Notes: generated by a model from the sequence alone, not told the origin. Positions 45,923-59,095 are shown, numbered from the stretch's first letter. The stretch is 64,000 bases of DNA from Coprinellus micaceus (GCA_951394405.1 OX596341.1:1426001-1490000), one strand, 5' to 3'. Program-made: numbers and translations.

Positions 45923-47909
45923 ATGCCATTCCCCAAGCGCTTAGCCCTCCCCGAGCTCGGCGGCAAGTTCGGCCCCAATCCCCGGTGGAGCAATGCGGAC
46001 ATGGATCCTGTCCCTCCTAGCAGGAGGACCTGGGGTTCATGGAACTACGTCGCGTATTGGGTTTCGGACGCTACGAACGTCGCAGGTTGGCAGCTGGCGA
46101 GCTCCATGCTCGCGGTGGGCCTGACCTGGCGGCAGGCACTTGTCGCTATCGCGGTGGGACACTCGATTATTGCCGTAAGTACATTCGTGACGTGCCGGGG
46201 GACGATACTGAAAAACTACCAGGGCGTTGTGGTCTTGAACGGCACTATTGGAGCTCGGCTTCATGTCGCGTTTCCAGTGCTGAATCGCTCATCCTTCGGC
46301 TTCTGGTTCAGCTATTTCAGCGTAATCAGTCGGGTGGTGCTCGCTATGTTCTGGTTCAGCATTCAGGTACGCCAAACCCATTTCACATCATCACAGACAT
46401 TGACCCTCGTCCAGTCCTACACCGGCTCAGAAGCAGTCTACCAGATGCTCAAAGCCATCTGGCCCTCGATCGCTCGTCTACCCAACCACCTTGGAGAGAA
46501 CGCGTCTATCACCACCTCGGGAATAATGTGCTACTTCCTCTACTGGCTCATCCAGTTCCCCTTCATGTTCCTCTCGCCGCAGCGTCTCCGATATCTATTT
46601 GCCGTCAAATCGGTTCTCGTACCTATCGCATGGATCTCGATCTTGATATGGGCAATGATCAAGGCGCCCCCGAGCGTCAGCCTGGACAATTCACCAGCGA
46701 AGGTGTCCGGAAGTACTGCGAGCTGGCTTTGGTTGGGGGCCATGAACAGCGCGATCGGAAACTACTCGACGTTGTCAGTCAATATCCCTGACTTTACGCG
46801 TTATGCCAAGTCTGCACGATCGTAAGCTGAGAAACCCTGGTCTCCTGTGAAGCGAACTAACTGAAGGGTTCAGACAATACATCCAGATCTTTGTCATTCC
46901 TGTCGCTTTCACCTTCATTGGGTTCATCGGCATCGCTGTGACCTCTGCAGGATCGGTACTCTATGGCGAAGTCCTTTGGGACCCTCTCCATCTCATTGAT
47001 CGTTGGACGAACCGTGCTGCAGCCTTCTTCGCCGCGTTCTCGTTCGTTCTCGCTACCCTCGGTACCAACATCTCGGCGAACAGTCTCAGCGCTGCCAACG
47101 ACATGACAGTCTTGCTCCCGAAATACATCAATATCAGGAGGGGACAGGTTATCTGTGCTTTAATTGGGGGGTGGGCGCTTTGCCCTTGGGAGATTCTGGC
47201 GAGTGCACCTGGGTTCTTGACCTTCATGGCTGGGTACACGGTATTCTTGGGGCCGTTTGCTGGAATGTGAGTTTTCTTGCTCCGGTCCTTCCTAGAACGA
47301 CATCTGACCATGTTATATCTACAGAATGGTCGTAGACGTAAGGCTCAACTTCATTGATAGTATTCTTGCAGTTTCTGACGGACTCATTGCAGTTTTGGCT
47401 TGTTCATAAAGGCAACGTCAACGTCGTCGCCATGTACGACCCTAATGGGATCTATCGATACTGGAACGGGATTGTACGTTTCCTTTTGCAGTCTCCGCCA
47501 CCGTCACCCGCTAATTCATCTTACCGTGCCTCTGTTAGAATTGGAGAGCAGCTGTCGCTCTCCTCACCTCTGTGACGCCCAACCTTCCTGGCCTCATCAA
47601 TAATATCAACCCTGCCATCGACGTCGGGAATGCGAAGTATCTCTTCAATATTGCCTGGCTGTTCGGGGTACGTCGTGTCCAGTGACTCTTTCTCGCTAGG
47701 GGCTGAAGCCGCTTCAATTGCAGTTTTTTGTCGCGTCAGGGGTCTACTGGATCCTCTCAACTCTCTCCCCGGCCAAGGAGACGTACATGGACGCCCCAGT
47801 ACTCGGAGAGGAGATCTGGGAGGCAGATTTGGGCAATGACTCTATCTCGGAGAAGTCGATGGCCAAGGACTCAGAGCCTAAAGAACAGGTTACGACCCAG
47901 CAAGTGTAA
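45923..47909 (+). CDS. NCS1-family permease (uracil/uridine/allantoin type)
   Basis: Nucleobase:cation symporter of the Fur4/Dal4/Fui1 group, plasma membrane, 12 predicted spans. Eight exons (45923-46174, 46223-46366, 46415-46821, 46874-47266, 47325-47337, 47393-47473, 47539-47667, 47724-47909) give 534 residues. Landmarks: RWSNADMDPVPPSRRTWGSWNYVAYWVSD (N-terminal signature, positions 22-50, given as a landmark only in part), SSFGFWFSYFSVISR, GNYSTLSVNIPDFTRYAKS, NISANSLSAANDM and YDPNGIYRYWNGINWRA. The C-terminus is cytosolic and acidic (EEIWEADLGND). Exon 5 is 13 bases. Two introns are 48 bases long and would keep the frame if retained. Substrate choice among uracil, uridine and allantoin is not resolved. 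Confidence 0.93.
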
Positions 47910-48191
47910 TCACCGTTTTACGCATATTCCCGCACACTCTCGGGTTTTCGTTGTTGTATTCTCTGCCGTCCATGTAACATTAGCACACTAGATTATAATA
48001 GATACCTCTTAGTTTGTACGCTGCAACGTCCATACCCATTTTCCTTTGCTGCAGCGTTGCCAGGACCAGATCCAGAGTATTCTCCGGTGGTAGCTCCCAA
48101 AGATTGTTCGCGGTGGAAAATACATAGGTGGTATTACAATTTGATTGCGGATGTGATTTGGTAGTACATGATGCGAAGGGACGTTAGGATG

Positions 48192-51100
48192 TTAGGATGG
48201 GGGGCCGTTATTGACGTCGCTGTGGTTCAGTATTCGTTGTTCTTCCTCCTTCCTGAAAAAGTCATTAGCTTGCTTCTTGAAGCGATTCATGGAATCCAGA
48301 CGACTATTCCAGTTGGTGATGATTTCGATGCGTTGGGTATCATGAACAGTTGTTGAGAAGATGCCGGTAAAGACGTCAGTCAAGACTGCAAGTTGCCGAA
48401 CGTAGTTTGGAAGGTTGACTGCCGACACGATCTTGAACTGACCGACGGGGGTACACTCCGTCATCCCAGGCGCGCTCTGGACGCTGACGCAGAAAAATTC
48501 GTTTTCATGCGCGTCGTTCGAGAAAGCGGAGATCGTCCCCACGGAGTGAGGTTCAATGACGATATTGATGAATTGGAATTGGGTGTTGAGTGTGTCAAAG
48601 CGGTACGGGATCCCCGAGTCGTTCCATACGATTCGGACGTAGTCGTTCCCGATGTGTCTCTTCTTATTGTTGAGGTTGGGGTCATGTTCGTGAACCGGCA
48701 TGAGTGTGGCGGTGTGGAATAGGATCTGGCGGATGTCATCGCCCCAAGCGTAGTGGTATTCGCCATCTTCGTCAGGGTCGAGTGCGCCGGTGTAGATGTC
48801 TTTCTCGGTACGAATCTTGATGAGCTTCCCCAGACCATCTAGAAAGCGAGAATACGCCTGCGATCCGTGGGAATTCCGTAGGATGTCTGTCTCATTGGTT
48901 TGGCCAGGGGCAACATACAGTATGCCAACTTTATGGGTGTCGATGACAGGCACTTTGTCCAAGAGGCTGACGGTCCTCGCCAACGAAGGGACGTCGCTAA
49001 CCTCCTTAATTTCAGGAACCATTCCCGGCGCTGGGGGGTCGGGTGACAGGTGAAACAGCAGTCGGAAAGCGAAAGAGATGATGTCAATATCGCTTTCGTT
49101 TTCCTCTGAAGGGTGCAGAATGGTTTCCTGGGTGGATTGTACAATGTGAGTCAACCGGAATTAAGTTAGACGGGTATACGCACCACATCCCCAACGGGGC
49201 TACTCACCCCCTCCATTTCCTTAGTCGCTTGCTCGAAAACCTCGAGGAAGCTTCCAATTTCCTTCGATTGACTCGCCTTTGCGAAGTTGACGAAATCTTC
49301 CACACGACAGACAAGAGAACAAGATCCCGATGGTCTTCGGGCCATGAACTCAACCCATCCAGGACGACGTGTAGGTCGGATGGACAGGAACATGTGACCC
49401 ATTACCCAGGTGTGCTTGAAGGAATGATTCTCCGGTTTGGCGATATTGGGCAGCAGCACGATGTCATGGGCTGTGGCCTTGGCGTTGGTCATCCCATACG
49501 TGTTTCGAGCCAGCCAGTCAAAGCAAACCTGGGTCAGCCCATCGACCTCCCCCTTCCCTTCGTTTGCAAGAAGCAACTGTCTAGTGATGTACGGAATGTG
49601 TCGCTGCCTATCCGGAAGCTTCAGCACCACGAACCAGGTATACACCGCGCAATACGATTGCTGTCGCACGTGCTGGGAAAGCGCCCAAGATCGCGTTGGA
49701 GATTCCCTGAGCTGGTTATAATGCTGCAGGTACTGCAACGCCACCCCGAAAACCATCTTGAAATCATCCTCCGTGAAACTAGCATATAGGGAAGGCAGGG
49801 TTCCAACGATGTTGAGAAATGCGAGGATGTGGACGGCCATGTTGGGGTTGGACATGATCTGGGAAAGCTTCTCCAGGATTTGAGGGAGGGCCTTGGATAG
49901 ATTGTGTGGAATCGCGTACGCCGTCAGGGTGAGAGCATGGAGGGCACACTTGATAGTGGAGAACGGTCCGTTCAATCCCGTCTGGTACGCGTCCAACAAC
50001 AACTGACGCTGTTGCAAATCAAAGTAACCCCTATAGCTGATCATCGTCGACAAGGTATGTTGCGCGAGGCCCTGCAAATCGCGGAGCTTCAGGTTCTCTG
50101 GGCAGTTCTCGGCCGTCTGGTCCGCAAGATGGCCACGGATGATTCCAGTTGACAGCACGAGCAATAGTTTAGTGATCGAGGCGCGGGTGTTCGGTCCGCA
50201 GAACAGATGCTTGTTGGAGAGCTGGGTGGGGAGGTAGCAGAGGATGTACGAGATGAGCTCCCAGCTAGGATCCGTCTCAATGAGCGTTGCGAGAGTGTGC
50301 AGATACTTTGACACGGGGAGGACAACAACCCTATCCGGTCCTTCTGGGTCGTATGAGATAATAGAGCCTTTTATAGCATCTGCCTCGTCGATACGAAAGG
50401 GGAGAGCTTCTGGTAGCTGCCACAGAGGTACGTACTTAACCGGCTGGAGGGGAGGGACGTCGACCAACGTGGTGTGCGCACGTGGACGAGTAGTAGGTTG
50501 TGATAATTGAGGGACCTTCAAGCCGCTGATTGTGGGGCGAGGTCTTGCCTGCCGAGGAAGAGGGGCTCGCGCAACATGCTCTTCAAGGATTTCATCACGA
50601 TGTGCCTTCATAAGATCGTCGGGGACGCGGTTAATGAGGGAGGAGAGGTAGGAAATGAGACCGTGGGTATCGGAATGTTCGACAGCGAGGTAGACATGGT
50701 GGTCTCGATCTGCCCGCAATCGCATGAGGAATTGCAGGAGCATCAGGCGGCAAGGAATGGAAGGTAGGTCAGTAAGCATCCTGACGAATGTGGCGAAGAG
50801 CTTGAGCGAAACTTTCTGGACGACTTGCGAGGCGGAGACGGGGGTGAAGGAGATTTGACAGAAGACGTTGATGAGGGTACGGAGGGCGGGTTGGCCGACG
50901 GGATCAGGTTGGGAGAACGCGATGTCCATTAACAAGCGGATGGAGGGTGGTGTCTCGTGGGCGGCTGCTTCGTCGACCATCTCCGCAACCACGGTCACTG
51001 CATCATCCTCCAGAACTCCCCACAGCGGGTCGCAAAGCACCGGCCCAAGCATGGCAGGGGAGGATTTGATGACCAGCCCGGCGAGCATCTGCCGATGGGT

Positions 51101-53659
51101 AGCCATGTCCTTGATGTCGAAGTAGACGCCATTCAAGGTCTCGATCATAGCCGCTCTGGTCAGGGGCCGTTTCGTGTCGAGCAGGGTCGGGGTACTGAGG
51201 AGATGTTCCCAGTTTTCGATCCATTGGGGGGAGATAGGGCTGAGATAATGGTACCTCATCATGAGGGTCGGTATCTGGGATGTATTCTCATCCGTTACGT
51301 GCTCACAGACCTGAACGAGGATTTTCGCAAGGAGTGGCTTGGTACACTTGGAGAAATCCCTGGACAGTAGGGTCGTGATGACATGAAGAAGCTGGGTAGG
51401 TGCTTCGAGAGGCTGAAAGGCATTAACGATGAAAGGGGTGCCATCCGGAGATCTGAACGAAGACCGAACAAACGTCAATTCTAGCATGCATACACAATTG
51501 CAGAATGATACCCACTGAAGAGAGACGAGATACGTGGCCAAGCACTTCAAGGCATCGTTTACGGGCTCCAGCTCAGTCTCGTTGGGAGTAGCCTCCGCCT
51601 CCTCCCTCGAGTCAAACTCTTGATAGATGTCCTTCAGGATCCCAGCCTCCTCCTCCAATATGTGCTCACGTCCATCCCTGACCTTTTCATACAGCTGGTA
51701 TTGACTCGAATGCAGTTCTATCTCTGGGAGGTCGGTATCCCACGCTATCCATGCATCGATACTACTTCCCAACGTTTGTTCTGTGGGCTTGGCCGTGGCA
51801 GAAATTGGCTGCTCGGAGCTAGGATGGCGGTGCCGGAGCCACACAACGTCTAGAAGGTCCTGGTCGATGGCGGACCGGTTGCTTGTAGTCGCTCCGCGCG
51901 AGGTGGGAGTATCCATTGCAAGTCCTTGGCCGTGGTACGCATTTTCCGAACGAGTTGCTAACGCTTTCCGCACGAAATTTCTCAACGTCCTCGAAGCGCC
52001 CAAGCTGGTCATGATCATGAGGAATAGTGAGTCGAAAAACCTGGCATTCGATGCTGCTGAAATAGCGGCAGTTGTTGATGTAGTGGGCGTGGCCGTATCC
52101 GGCGCCGGTGCACGGGCTGTGGCGGACGGTGAGGAGGGGAAAGGAAACTCTGATAGTTTCTGGGCGTCACTCTCAGTCGAACTCGAGCTCTGCTCTGGCT
52201 CTGCATCCCCCACCGTGGGCGGAGGTGATAAATTCGTATCTTGTGGGGCCGGAAATAGATGCAACTTCAAGGCACGCATACAAGTCGGGAACGACGCGCT
52301 CGGTACTAGCTTATTCAGCAGCTCGACGATCCTATCCTCCAATGTCAACGCTTTGTGAGGGGCCGAGTGAAGGGTAAGCCGTGGAAGGGGTGAGGCACAC
52401 CACGCCAGTGCCCGAAATAGGGGCGGGAGGACGTTCATGAGCTGGCTCGCTTTCAGGTTAAGCAAATGGTCCGATAACTGCTCGATAAACAACGAGATCG
52501 CGAGCTCCGCGGGATGACTGACCGAGGGCGACGGGGTCGGGGTCTGCGGCTTCGGAGTTGGAGTGGGGGGCTGCGCACTGGGAGCCGCAGCGAAAACGAT
52601 GCTGGCCAGCGAGAGGGAAGAAGATGCCCTCTTTTTATGACCCTTCCTTAACGACTTTTCGCCGGTTGGCGAAACGGGCGAGACAATCGCAGATTGGGGT
52701 TGGGGCCGGGGGATGAGGATGAGTTGGTCGAGGAGGGATGAATGGAAGCGTAGGACTTCAATGAGGGCTTCGTCGTAGATGCGAGCGACATTGTCCTGCT
52801 TCCGGAGGATGTGCACAAGGAATTGGCCAACCGCTTCAACGCACTGCTCGCACTCGACCGCATTCTCGGGCTCTGAGACCGTCGAAAGCTGCACGAGCCA
52901 CTGAAAAGCAATCAATAGCCACCGCTTGAGCATATCAGTGACTACGGTTTCGATCCCCTTGATTTCCGTCCCGTCGTTCGTGACCGCTTGGAATGCCTTG
53001 AACTGGCTTCGCCAACTCTCGAGCGACCACGAGACCAAGGTCGGCTCTAGAAAAAATGTAAAGCAGGAAAGCCGATCGGAGGTCATCCTGGGCTCGTCCG
53101 AGTCCTTTACGTAGGGGTTTTGCCAGTATGCTGCCATGACGTCGAACCCCAGCGCACGTAAGACTCCAACGCCAGCTTCTGGGTTCTGCTCATCGGAGAA
53201 AAGTGGGAACAGAGCGCGTTGGAGGACAGTGAAGGGTGGTGCAGGGTATATTGAGAGCATTTTGACAAGGAGCCGGGCGTCGCGAGTGCTTGGGATCTGG
53301 GACGCCGCTATTGAATCGATGAGCGACTCTGGTGTCACCCCTGCGAGGTCGATGAGAGGATCGTCGACCTGGGCTGAGTGTTTCTCAGAGTGTGAAGGCG
53401 TGAGTGCGGAGGCACTATGAGGAGTGGGTGGTAGGAGAGCGTTGGTGCTCGGGGGCAAGTCAACGTCGGTGAGGATGGATTTCTGGTCAAGTTTTACTGA
53501 GAAGGCTTCTTTGAGTGCTAAAAACACGCTTCCTGAGAGAGGTCAGCGATCGTACCATGCATTCGTCGCTGCCGTGAGCGTACCTGAAGCATCCGCTACA
53601 ACGTCGAACTTCAATTGGATGTCTTCCCAAAGCTCCGTAGCCGGGAGGGGTTTGGTGGG
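48192..53659 (-). CDS. TSC2: Tuberin (TSC2), Rheb GTPase-activating protein; 5' end unresolved
   Basis: Negative regulator of TORC1: tuberin with hamartin stimulates GTP hydrolysis by Rheb. Coding exons 53659-53584, 53532-51516, 51452-49208 and 49127-48192 give about 1757 residues from the first exon seen. The long helical-repeat body matches tuberin (VLPVSKYLHTLATLIETD, ITKLLLVLSTGIIRG, LLLQFLMRLRADRDHHVYL). The C-terminal Rap/Rheb-GAP domain holds HIGNDYVRIVWNDSG with the catalytic Asn thumb. The intron 51453-51515 is 63 bases and frame-neutral. No in-frame ATG with a usable splice site was found at the 5' end; the first exon instead joins in frame to the upstream VTGCDKTTSWG gene. The first Met inside the body lies about 90 residues in. 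Confidence 0.85.
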
Positions 53660-53678
53660 CTAGTTCTTTACGCATCAG

Positions 53679-55436
53679 TTAGGCGCCCATATTTGACATG
53701 AGAGGGAAGCTGACATCTGGTATCAGGAGGGCCCACTCTTCATCGTGAGTAATCGCAACACGAGCACGGGGGTACTGATACTCGCATCAGAAACTGGCCG
53801 GTAAACATGAATTAGGTTGATATCCACCTTTTGTAACAATAGCTTGTTGATGATACAAGATGGGTGAGGAGTCTATGAAAACGTTAAGAGCGGTGTTCAA
53901 GGGGAGGAAGGAATACCGTCGACCCACACGGCGAGGCAAATCCGTAAAGTTTCTTGTCTCAGCCAAAGCTGGCGACTTTTGGGACGAAGAGCTCTTTTGG
54001 CCTGAGAGTTTCGTAAACGACGCATCCTGCGGAGCCAGAAGAAGTTGAGACTCACTAAATGAGGAAAACAGCCTTCTGAACGCATTCTTCGAGATGTTCG
54101 ATGTCCTGGACGCGGTGTCGCTCGTCGAGTCTGACGCATATCCCTCCCCTCCGACACTGACGGCTTGCTGGATCTTCATCCACTCTTCCTCACTCAGCGT
54201 CACTGTATGCGATCGAAAGAAGGTACACTGGTTCCTGTGCCTGGCCCCATTAGTGTCTGGGGTGTTGGAATTGGCTTTTACCTCCGCATTGCCTGCCTGA
54301 GCCCACGAGCACACACACCCCTCACCACTCCCGCTGGAACCGTCGCCCAGATTGAACACGAAGTCAAGTGATATTGCGGGCCCAGTGGAAGGGTCCTGAG
54401 CGGCAGCGAGCCTGGAAAAGGTCGCCATACCCCATGACGTCGTCTTGTCGCATCCCGTCACGAGGTGCAGTTCCCCGTTCTCGATCTCACGCCCACATAT
54501 TCCGTTTGCGAATTTGTACCAGTTCGGAGCATGGACGGCGGCATATTCGCGGAACTTGGATAGATTGCGGACATCCTCATGGATTGCGCCTTCTGGCATG
54601 GTAAGGACTGCGCCCTCAGATTCTAAACTTTGGAAAGATAAGGATCTTTGAAAAGCGTCAGTGAGTTGTGATAGAGAGCGGTTGAACCGGCATACCCTGT
54701 GTTCTGGATTGAGGAGATGGATGAACTACATAAGAAGCTACCGGAACCGTGCTCAGGTGTTTCACAGATGTCCTTCTGTTGAATAAGCAGTGGCACAAAG
54801 CCCTCAGGGAGCGAGCCTGAGTTGTTGGGATGTTCCGCGTGCAAGCATACGTTGAAGAGGTAGTCGAAAGCACCGTAAGGTGTAACAATGCCAACGTCTC
54901 CGACACTGACACCTTTGTCCGTGTATGATTTTGGGAGGCGGGCATTGGGGTGGGGAATCCAAAGGGGGAAGCCATGCCTCTTTTGAAGGAGTTGGCGCTC
55001 GTATATGATATTGCTTGCTAAGAAAATGTCCTCTTCATCCCCACCGGGGGACAATATCGGGGTGTTAGCTAGTAGAGGGGGTCAATAACAGCTGATTGGG
55101 CAAAGAATGGCTTCGTACATATGTCCGAGGGCGTATGCGCGACTGAGGAAGAGGAAGGGGTGTCCAGAGAGGGCTATGAGGAGTTAGATGGGGGAGGTGC
55201 CGGTCGCAATGATACTCACGCCGAAGGTGGGAGCATTATGGTCTGGTCAGATGTCAGCACACGAAGTCTACGTGAACGCTACACGCACAGATGCTCAGTG
55301 GGGGTCTACGATCCCTGCTCGTAGACGACGACCTGTAAGACCTGGACAGGTGTTACTACATTGTCCCTCATACACTCGAAAGGGAGTCATTGTTACCCTG
55401 CGCCTGGGAGTGCCGTGCGGGACCGCGATAAGCCAT
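53679..55436 (-). CDS. Uncharacterised Agaricomycete protein (VTGCDKTTSWG family)
   Basis: I recall related proteins of unknown function from mushroom genomes, but no characterised member. Exons 55436-55397, 55341-55333, 55242-55220, 55173-55119, 55068-54688, 54622-54056, 53957-53917, 53872-53828 and 53774-53679 give 418 residues. Features: a Ser/Thr/Pro-rich start, EEDIFLASNIIYERQLLQKR, KGVSVGDVGIVTPYGAFDYLFN, REYAAVHAPNWYKFANG, then LHLVTGCDKTTSWGMATF and a final HPSCIINKLLLQK with VAITHDEEWALLI. Exon 2 is 9 bases and optional. The N-terminal exons and the exon at 53917 are weaker. The last exon can either run to a stop at 53679 or splice at 53715 into the tuberin gene. Confidence 0.7.
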
Positions 55437-57060
55437 ACGGATGGGTGAATGGAACAGGTTCGCGGGGGGCGATGTTGCGACCATTACGAGTGAGGACCTC
55501 CTCTGGGGAGCTGACCGTTCGAACTTGCTGTGTAGTAATGTACGATTGCGAAAGCCTGTTCGACGACCCGCGCCGGAGGGTGTTTGGGATGTTGCGGGGA
55601 TCGGAGCGGGCGTTGCTTGGACTTGAGCTGGACTTCTGGGTGCTCTCAGGGCTTTTAGACATGAATCAACGCAGCGCAGAAAGTCGTCGCATGTGCTTTT
55701 GGGGTCGAAACGATTGGTAGCTCGGTATCGCCGAGTCGTCCAGGAGTCGTTCGATCTTGAAGATACTGGAAACCTAGGCAATGCAGCCTCAGAACTCGCT
55801 GAATAGGTCGACGAAAGGCTTTCCCAATGCCACTGACCGTGAATGTCGAAATGGAGTTGGTGGTACAAAACAAGCTGCTCGCGACTCTGATGCTCGCGAT
55901 GATGCCCACAAAACATCCGAGATCGTTGGATCTTCTCCTTCCTTCTGCGATGATCTGGAACGGGGACCAGATAGCAAAAGCTCGAGACCCTCCTCCTAAC
56001 CTTCCGGTAAGCGGCGAACGGGTATACCAAATGGTTCCATTCGGCCTGCGTTTCGCGGAGTCGGTGACGAAGCGAGGGCAGGCGAGGCACTGTGAGCGGA
56101 GTTGTGAGGACAATACCCAAAAAGGACGAGCTATTTCTTTTTCTCTTCAACATCCGAACCAGTACTCTGACGCGAGTACAAGAAGCAGGGTGGTTATCGG
56201 AAATCCAGACGCGATTCTCTGACGCCGATAAACATCCCGCACAGGTATCATCCCGGTTTGTGCATCGATATCGCATGGGTTCAACGGACTTCCTCTCTGG
56301 GACCAGGCGTTGGACTCCTGCTCAGGGACTAGAGGCTTAACCCCTTCGCGTTTCGCCAAGGGCTCCAACGGGCATTAACCAGGAACGCTAGGTATAAGTT
56401 CTCCTGCCCCGTGCATTCTTGTGCGTTCCCGGACGGTGACTCCAGGAAGGCTGGCCCCTGGTCCTCTCATTCTATTTCGGAATTATGCCTCGTGTTCGGA
56501 TTGCAATCCTCACGATTTGCATTGGGCCTCGTGCCTCAGTACGAGGACATGTCGCATTTCAAGTGCTACACCAACCTAGACAACACGTTTTCAGGGGGCC
56601 GTCCCAAGACGAAATCGGGAGGTCGAAATAGGCTTAGGTCCTCGCTACGGGAACGTCACACACCACTCAACCTCAGCGATTGGTTAACACGATCCTCCGG
56701 ACATTTGAGGCACTTTGCTTTTTATGACCCGTGTATCCGGCGTTTCTAAACCTTGCCCTCTTTCGCTAAGTCCTGGACCTCGAACTTGTTTTACATCAAG
56801 AGCGCTCAGTTAGTGGAACCACGCTGCCTATTTCGTGGTGTCCGTGAGCGATCTTCATCTCGCCTACTATGTGTTCCTCCTCCTGAAACGTCACGCAGAA
56901 ACCCTTCGCCTTTTGGTCGGGTTCCATTTACACGATCATTCACCGGCGTTAGTGGCCTTACACTCGATAAGCTCGGCAGTTCATCTCAACACTAAACACA
57001 TAAAAGGTGTTGGGCGTTCAAGCAAGAAACCATCACCTCTATTTCTCTCGATATCCCAAG
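55437..57060. other. Non-coding stretch upstream of GTPase B
   Basis: About 1.6 kb. A 302-codon minus-strand open frame overlaps it (55368-56276) but has an unlikely composition and no motif. I see no gene beyond possible 5' exons of the gene to its left. Confidence 0.45.
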
Positions 57061-58606
57061 ATGGCTTCCACCCCGGCCACACTCGCACAAGCTACAGCCC
57101 CGTACACCCCCGGATTCTTGGAAGTCCCCGAGGCTGGCCCGTCCAACACGCTCAGGCCTGGCCCACTTGGCCAGAAGAAGTCCAAAGGCCGTGGGGTATC
57201 CCCCTCTCGTGTCCCATACCAGATCAGAACCCACTGGGACGACAAGGGAAAGCGGTGGAGGGCTGGCGCCACCCCATCGAAACCGCAAGCCAAGCCTCGC
57301 ACGGCAGATGGCCCTGCGCAGATTCAAGCCCACTCGAGCAGCCAAGGCGACGGCGATGCATATATCTTGTGAGCCCCCCCACCATTTTCCCTGCTTTGCG
57401 CCTCATTGAAGTCCAACCGCAGAGTCATGGGGCCCAGTGGGGCAGGGAAGACGTCAGTGAGTGCCCACTCAATGATCCTGGACTGTGCGTGTATTGATAG
57501 TTTGAATTAAGTTCATTAATCTAGCAAGCGATTCGCACCTTCCCGTCAGCTCCGGGCTCGGGTCCTGCACGTCGGATATCTCTATTTCCGAGCCTTTCGT
57601 GGTTGAGGGACAGCGTGTACGCTTGATCGATACCCCTGGGTTTGATGACTCCTACAAGAGCGAGGGAGGTGTATTAACCATCGTCGCCGACTTCCTGGCC
57701 AAAGAGTATGTCTTCAGCCTGGCTTCCGATAGGCCCGCTTTGCTAACCACCGTCCCTGAATACGATCATAGGCTCAGACAAGGAAGGCGAATCCGTAGCA
57801 TTCTTTACCTCCACCGAATCTCAGACGTCCGCATGACCGCGGCCGCGAAAAAGAATTTGCAAATGTTCCAAAGGATGGTTGGGGCGAGCGCGTTTCCGAA
57901 CGTTGTCTTTGTCACGACGAGATGGAACGAAGTCAATGGGCTGGTAGCAGAGAGTAGAGAGAGCGAGCTAAGGTCCAAGGCAGCGTACTTCAAGCCCTTG
58001 GTCGAAGCGGGGGCCCAGACCATGCGCTATATGCGGACTCCTGAATGTACCCGGACGATACTCCGCCAAGCGTTGGAGTGCTCCCCGGTTGAGCTGACGA
58101 TCCAGCGCCAGATGGTGATCGAAGGGAAGCTGATCGTTGAGACCGACGCGGGAATCAAGACACAATGGGTTGAAAAGAATGACGGGATCGAAAGATGCAA
58201 GGAAGTCCTGAAAGGCCTCGTTCAACAGATCGAGATCCTGAAGCAGCTGAACGACATCGAGGGGCTCAAAGGGCTGGAGGGCGACGTCAAGGATCTCAAA
58301 GAGAGGGTCAGAGAGCTTCAGGAGGAGAACCAAAGAATGCTGTCAAGGCACAGCTCGGAGGGCTGGGAGGTTATCGATGAAGACGTGAGGTACTTCATCG
58401 ATGATGAATTGTCCCTGCTCAATGAGCAGCCCCCAGCTGGGGGAATGTACGACGATGACGATGACGATGATCCCCCTATCATCGGCGGACTTCGTTGGGA
58501 AAAAGAGGAAATGTATACATACAATTCCGTACCCGCGACCAGCTGGTGCGAATGGGCGCATACTGTACTTTCGGGCGCCCTTGGTTTTGTGAGGAGGGTG
58601 GATTGA
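57061..58606 (+). CDS. P-loop GTPase B, GIMAP/AIG1-like
   Basis: Paralogue of GTPase A. Exons 57061-57368, 57423-57456, 57512-57705 and 57772-58606 give 456 residues. P-loop VMGPSGAGKTSFIN sits on a 34-base exon with the same phases as in GTPase A. G3 is LIDTPGFDDS and a G4-like TTRWNEV follows. A coiled coil near the C-terminus (EILKQLNDIEGLKGLEGDV, DLKERVRELQEEN) precedes an acidic stretch (YDDDDDDDPP). Unlike GTPase A there is no clear hydrophobic tail anchor; the end is WCEWAHTVLSGALGFVRRVD. The first 100 residues are Pro/Gly/Ser-rich and not conserved. It lies just upstream of the second Hsp70-like gene, same strand. Confidence 0.87.
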
Positions 58607-59095
58607 GCCGACGTCTGTGACTTGTTGACTAAAATTGATGGTTTATGACCTATGCCTTATGCCTTATGCCTATACCCACGCTCCACATAGTTTCCCTTCT
58701 CTTGGATACCATGCCTATGTGCCCAAAAGTATATATCCCTTATTTACCTTGGCCGCTCCGTCTCCGCCTCTGTAGTTTAAATCGTCCCAATGGTTCTCTC
58801 AGTACGATCCTGGGGATCAGCTGTGGTCCTGGAACATCACGTATACTATCATAACATACTCTCAGCACCCTTGGAGTGAGGGCGCTCGCTCTTTGGTCGG
58901 CATTAGCGGGCTCCTGGGAATTAAGCGCCCAGGGGAGGATCACAACTGTGTGAACATGAACGATCAAGCCGACATCGGCAGGCCTCCTGAACCTTAAGCG
59001 CCCATTCAATCACTGGTCAAGCCCTTTCCGTCCATGTGGTCTGCGGAATGCATGACGAGCGCCTTGCCCTTCCTTTACCACGCTCCTAACACTCC
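58607..59095. other. Intergenic region GTPase B / Hsp70-like B
   Basis: About 490 bases; holds a tiny CCTTATG tandem near 58650 and presumably the promoter of the Hsp70-like gene. No coding signal. Confidence 0.5.

Noticed and set aside
55368..56276. 302-codon minus-strand open frame
   Set aside because: Arg/Ser-rich with low-complexity shadow composition and no motif; only its last part (55397-55436) fits as exon 1 of the VTGCDKTTSWG gene.
58649..58672. CCTTATG tandem as a regulatory repeat
   Set aside because: Only about three copies; could be chance slippage.
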